Assembly: GCF_027889715.1 (NCBI RefSeq) | Contig: NZ_JAPJZH010000011.1 | Location: 124,001-188,000 of the forward strand | Direction of reading: 5' to 3' | Length of the DNA: 64,000 nt | Source of the DNA: Allohoeflea poritis | GTDB lineage: Bacteria > Pseudomonadota > Alphaproteobacteria > Rhizobiales > Rhizobiaceae | In this document: positions 61,901 to 64,000 of the stretch, piece after piece | Numbering within the stretch: position 1 is the stretch's first letter | Layout: every line of letters begins with the position of its first letter | Made by a program: the position numbers and the translations under genes | Notes under the pieces: generated by a model | Databases searched by the model: none | Seen by the model: the letters and a program-made list of their open reading frames with translations, nothing else | Told to the model about the DNA's origin: nothing

Positions 61901-62344
61901 GAAGTCGCGCGCCTGCATTGCGACCCGGCGTTCCTTGAAAAACTGAAGGACCGTTTCGACGGCGATTTCACCATCAAATACTATATGGCGCCGCCGCTTC
62001 TGCCGCTTGGCAAGGATGCGCGCGGCCGGCCGCGCAAGCGCCAGTTCGGCAACTGGATGCTGCCGGTCTTCCGCGTGCTCGCCCGCATGAAGCGTCTGCG
62101 GGGCACCGCCTTCGATCCCTTCGGATACGGTCACGACCGCAAACTGGAGCGGGGCCTGATCGCCTGGTTCGAGGCCCTGGTGCGCGACAATCTGGACAAC
62201 GTCACGGCGGACAATGCCGAAGACTGGCGCGAACTCTTCGAATTGCCGATGCAGATACGCGGCTATGGACCTGTGAAGGAAGAAGCGGTAGCTAAGGCCA
62301 GATCGCAGGCCGACGCCGGCCTCGCAAGACTCACCGCCGCATAG
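58910..62344 (+). CDS. Fused indolepyruvate (2-oxoacid):ferredoxin oxidoreductase, second copy
   Basis: 1144 residues with the same layout as the paralogue at 4932: GFVSGYRGSPLGG near 47, the thiamine region CSGCPHNSST near 434, the [4Fe-4S] cluster CEGCGDCSVESNC near 637 and a gamma domain from GVGGTGVVTVGA near 726. It differs clearly from the first copy along its length, so this is an old paralogue rather than a recent duplication. An Lrp regulator on one side and an aromatic-type aminotransferase on the other show its job: transamination of Phe, Tyr or Trp followed by oxidative decarboxylation of the arylpyruvate to arylacetyl-CoA. Confidence 0.93.
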   Translation: MNVHAPMPLAAYGLDDRYQRRSSRVYMTGTQAITRIVLDQALRDRQAGLNTAGFVSGYRGSPLGGVDLEMWRCKALLKDRNIEFLPAVNEDLAATAVLGSQQVETDPNRQVEGVFGLWYGKGPGVDRAGDALKHGNAYGSSPHGGVLVVAGDDHGCVSSSMPHQSDVAFMAWFMPTLNPASVGEYLQFGEYGYALSRYSGMWVGFKAISETVESAASVEILPDRVFRTPDFEIPATGLHYRWPDLPGPQIEERMEAKKQAVFAFAEANPIDRRIYGHEDATFGIVTTGKGHLDLMEALRLLGLDRQACRDLGIDIYKVGMVWPLPRRDALSFVKGKREVLVIEEKRGIIESQFKEYFYDYPGDKPDRMIGKRDENGERLVPWTGELSPLQLAPLVARRLDLIFETDRFGKRARQLEENRLAPIAVEGATRTPYFCSGCPHNSSTKVPEGSKALAGIGCHFMASWMDRETTSLIQMGGEGVNWAASSKFTGNGHIFQNLGEGTYYHSGSMAIRQSIAAGANITYKILFNDAVAMTGGQPVDGPISVQAIAHEVRAEGVERIALVSDDPGKFSLSDFPARTTLHHRRELDPLQRELREVPGVSALIYEQTCATEKRRRRKRGQMEDPKRFAVINELVCEGCGDCSVESNCLSIEPVETEFGRKRRINLSSCNKDFSCLDGFCPSFATVEGAERRKSPGTQTDAAALAEELPLPQPQTLENPFNLLVTGVGGTGVVTVGALITMAAHLENKGASVLDFTGFAQKFGPVLSYIRLAADPAAINQVRIDDGSADALIAGDIVVSSSPKASRAYRPDMRAVLNLAESPTGDIVRNRDASLAVDRRRAEIEKAVGADNVAALDANRLSEKLLGDTVFANIILLGFAWQQGLVPVSLQALMRAIELNGVAIEKNVQAFSWGRIALARPELLPESEDAGKVEEQSLETLIERREAFLTDYQDTAYAARYRQTIDMVGAREQAIGAGGLAEAVAKSLFKLMAYKDEYEVARLHCDPAFLEKLKDRFDGDFTIKYYMAPPLLPLGKDARGRPRKRQFGNWMLPVFRVLARMKRLRGTAFDPFGYGHDRKLERGLIAWFEALVRDNLDNVTADNAEDWRELFELPMQIRGYGPVKEEAVAKARSQADAGLARLTAA

Positions 62345-62365
62345 CCAAGTTCAGGATCCACCGCC

Positions 62366-63550
62366 ATGTTTGAAAAGCTCCAGCCCGCCCCGCCCGACAA
62401 GATCCTTGCGCTGCTGGCGCAGTACCGCGAGGACGGCCGCGCCGACAAGATCGACCTCGGCGTCGGTGTCTACAAGGACGAGCAGGGCGAAACGCCCGTC
62501 ATGCGCTCGATTCGCGAGGCTGAAAAACGCCTCTACGAAGAGCAGACGACCAAGTCCTATGTCGGCCTGCAGGGCGACAAGGCATTCTGCGCGGTCATGG
62601 GGACGCTGGTTCTCGGAGATGCTATCCTAGGCGAGCGGATGCGTGTATGCCAGTCGCTCGGCGGCTCGGGCGCGCTCAGCATCATCGCCATGATGATCAA
62701 CCGCGCCAGGCCGAACGCCACCGTCTGGCTGTCCGATCCGTCCTGGCCGAACCACATTCCGCTGCTGTCCGGCGCCGGACTGAAACCGCAATCCTATCCC
62801 TATTACGACGCGGCCACCGGCGCGATCCTCTTCGAAGAGATGATGGCGGCCCTGCGTGGCGCCGAAGCGGGCGATATCGTGCTGCTGCACGGCTGCTGTC
62901 ACAACCCGACGGGCGCCGACCTGTCGCTCGAGCAATGGGCGGCGATCGCCGATCTCTGCGCCGAGAAGGGCCTGTTCCCCTTTGTCGACCTTGCCTATCA
63001 GGGCTTCGGCGACGGGCTCGAGGAAGATGTCGCGGGGGTGCGGCTGATGGCGCAGAAAGTTCCGGAACTGGCCATCGCGGCAAGCTGTTCGAAAAATTTC
63101 GCCGTCTATCGCGAGCGCGCCGGCGCGGCGATCCTGGTCAGCAACGATGCCGGTGCACTCGACAACGCGTTCAGCCAGTTGCTCTCGGTCAAGCGCAGCG
63201 TCTATTCCATGCCGCCGGACCATGGCGGCGCCATCGTGCGCATCGTGCTGGAAGACGCAGGCCTGCGCGCCGACTGGATGGAAGAGCTGGAAGGGATGCG
63301 CAGCCGCATGGTGACGCTACGCCGCGATTTCGCCGATGCCCTGCGCCGCGCGTCGAACAGCGAGCGCTTCGATTTCATCGCCGAACAGAAAGGCATGTTC
63401 TCCCGCCTCGGCCTGACCACCGGGCAGATCGACACGCTGCGCAATGATCACGGCATCTACATTGTCGGCGACAGCCGTATCAATATTGCCGGCCTGCACC
63501 ACGACAAGCTGGATGATCTGGCCCGCGCCATCGTTGCGGTTTCCAGCTGA
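62366..63550 (+). CDS. Aromatic amino-acid/aspartate aminotransferase (TyrB/AspC type)
   Basis: 394 residues, class Ia transaminase. Conserved blocks are IDLGVGVYKDEQGETPV near the start, LLHGCCHNPTGAD (about 180), FPFVDLAYQGFG (about 207) and the PLP lysine in CSKNFAVYRERAG (about 242). TyrB-like members use aromatic amino acids as well as aspartate. It starts 21 bases after the oxidoreductase and likely forms an operon with it, generating the arylpyruvate substrate. Confidence 0.9.
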   Translation: MFEKLQPAPPDKILALLAQYREDGRADKIDLGVGVYKDEQGETPVMRSIREAEKRLYEEQTTKSYVGLQGDKAFCAVMGTLVLGDAILGERMRVCQSLGGSGALSIIAMMINRARPNATVWLSDPSWPNHIPLLSGAGLKPQSYPYYDAATGAILFEEMMAALRGAEAGDIVLLHGCCHNPTGADLSLEQWAAIADLCAEKGLFPFVDLAYQGFGDGLEEDVAGVRLMAQKVPELAIAASCSKNFAVYRERAGAAILVSNDAGALDNAFSQLLSVKRSVYSMPPDHGGAIVRIVLEDAGLRADWMEELEGMRSRMVTLRRDFADALRRASNSERFDFIAEQKGMFSRLGLTTGQIDTLRNDHGIYIVGDSRINIAGLHHDKLDDLARAIVAVSS

Positions 63551-63560
63551 CGAAATGAAG

Positions 63561-63584
63561 ACGGGGCCCTGCGGCCCCGTTTCG
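63561..63584 (+). terminator. Rho-independent terminator after the aminotransferase
   Basis: ACGGGGCC (63561-63568), loop CTGC, GGCCCCGT (63573-63580), then TTCGTTTCG. It lies ten bases after the aminotransferase stop codon and also serves as the far boundary for the convergent dehydrogenase gene. Confidence 0.75.
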
Positions 63585-63607
63585 TTTCGATCTCGAAGAA
63601 GGTTGGC

Positions 63608-64000
63608 TCAAGCGCCGATCCCACCGAAGCAGAGATATTTGATCTCGACGAAATCATCGATCCCGTATTTGGAGCCTTCACGCCCGAGGCCGGACTGCTT
63701 GACACCGCCGAAGGGCGCGACCTCGGTCGAGATCAGGCCGGTATTGATGCCGACCATGCCGTATTCGAGCGCCTCGGCCACCGTCCAGACACGCGACAGG
63801 TCGCGGGCGTAGAAATAGGACGCCAGGCCGAACTCGGTCGCATTGGCCAGCGCGATCACCTCCTCGACGGTCTCGAAGCGGAACAGCGGCGCCACCGGTC
63901 CGAAGGTTTCCTCGCGCGCCACCTTCATTTCGGTCGAAACGCCCGTCAGCACGGTCGGCTCGTAGAACGTGCCGCCATGCGCATCCGCCTTGCCGCCGGT
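63608..64000 (-). CDS. Succinate-semialdehyde dehydrogenase, C-terminal part (runs off the window)
   Basis: Only the last 130 residues are inside the window, read on the minus strand from base 64000. The block [13 protein letters not shown] and the end [22 protein letters not shown]...EIKYLCFGG are typical of the GabD-type NAD(P) succinate-semialdehyde dehydrogenases among the aldehyde dehydrogenase superfamily. The catalytic cysteine lies upstream, outside the window. It completes GABA breakdown; the PuuD-like hydrolase at 10 kb could feed the same route, but that is a loose link. Confidence 0.85.
   Translation of the reverse strand, partial: TGGKADAHGGTFYEPTVLTGVSTEMKVAREETFGPVAPLFRFETVEEVIALANATEFGLASYFYARDLSRVWTVAEALEYGMVGINTGLISTEVAPFGGVKQSGLGREGSKYGIDDFVEIKYLCFGGIGA

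Overview
The window looks like a chromosomal segment of a heterotrophic, probably marine or soil alphaproteobacterium of the Hyphomicrobiales (Rhizobiales). The clues are a RirA-type Rrf2 iron regulator with Irr/RirA-like boxes, DctB/DctD with a sigma-54 TRAP operon, a form I aerobic CO dehydrogenase cluster, single-chain (fused) indolepyruvate:ferredoxin oxidoreductases, and an alphaproteobacterial ornithine decarboxylase with a long leader. Most of the window is GC-rich. About 1.4-4.9 kb is visibly poorer in GC. I saw no rRNA, tRNA, CRISPR array, transposase or phage gene.

Left part (1-16 kb): a truncated membrane PAS-GGDEF diguanylate cyclase comes first. It is followed by a tight three-gene operon of unknown product (GNAT-like protein, cytochrome P450, QueC-like PP-loop ATPase) with a strong dyad upstream; this is the best candidate here for an undescribed pathway. 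Next are a fused 2-oxoacid (indolepyruvate) oxidoreductase, an orphan TakP-like TRAP binding protein, a PuuD-like hydrolase, LacI and MarR regulators, a creatininase-family hydrolase, and a COG0523 metal GTPase paired with a WD40 protein and a SnoaL-like protein.

Sugar and polyamine block (16-28.3 kb): a LacI regulator diverges from a CUT1 sugar ABC operon that ends in a D-lyxose isomerase-like gene, with a 20-bp perfect operator between them. A 251-bp element with perfect 12-bp terminal inverted repeats separates this operon from a convergent ornithine/lysine decarboxylase, which has a ~390-nt leader (candidate speF motif). An amidase/LysR pair and a DUF1007/NicO metal-export pair follow.

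Transport block (28.3-46 kb): a Bcr-type MFS pump; an aminotransferase; a dctB-dctD / dctP-dctQ-dctM TRAP system with a clear -24/-12 promoter and two dyads as likely enhancer sites; molybdate transporter modABC; KDPG aldolase; TrhO; and an orphan ferric-iron binding protein divergent from rirA.

Right part (46-64 kb): an SCP2/acyl-CoA dehydrogenase cluster with MerR and TetR regulators; an MHYT-LytTR membrane regulator followed by coxMSLDEF, a MocA-like nucleotidyltransferase and coxG (form I CO dehydrogenase; its molybdenum requirement fits the nearby modABC); then an Lrp regulator divergent from a second fused indolepyruvate oxidoreductase and an aromatic aminotransferase, a coherent aromatic amino-acid catabolic unit; and finally a truncated succinate-semialdehyde dehydrogenase.
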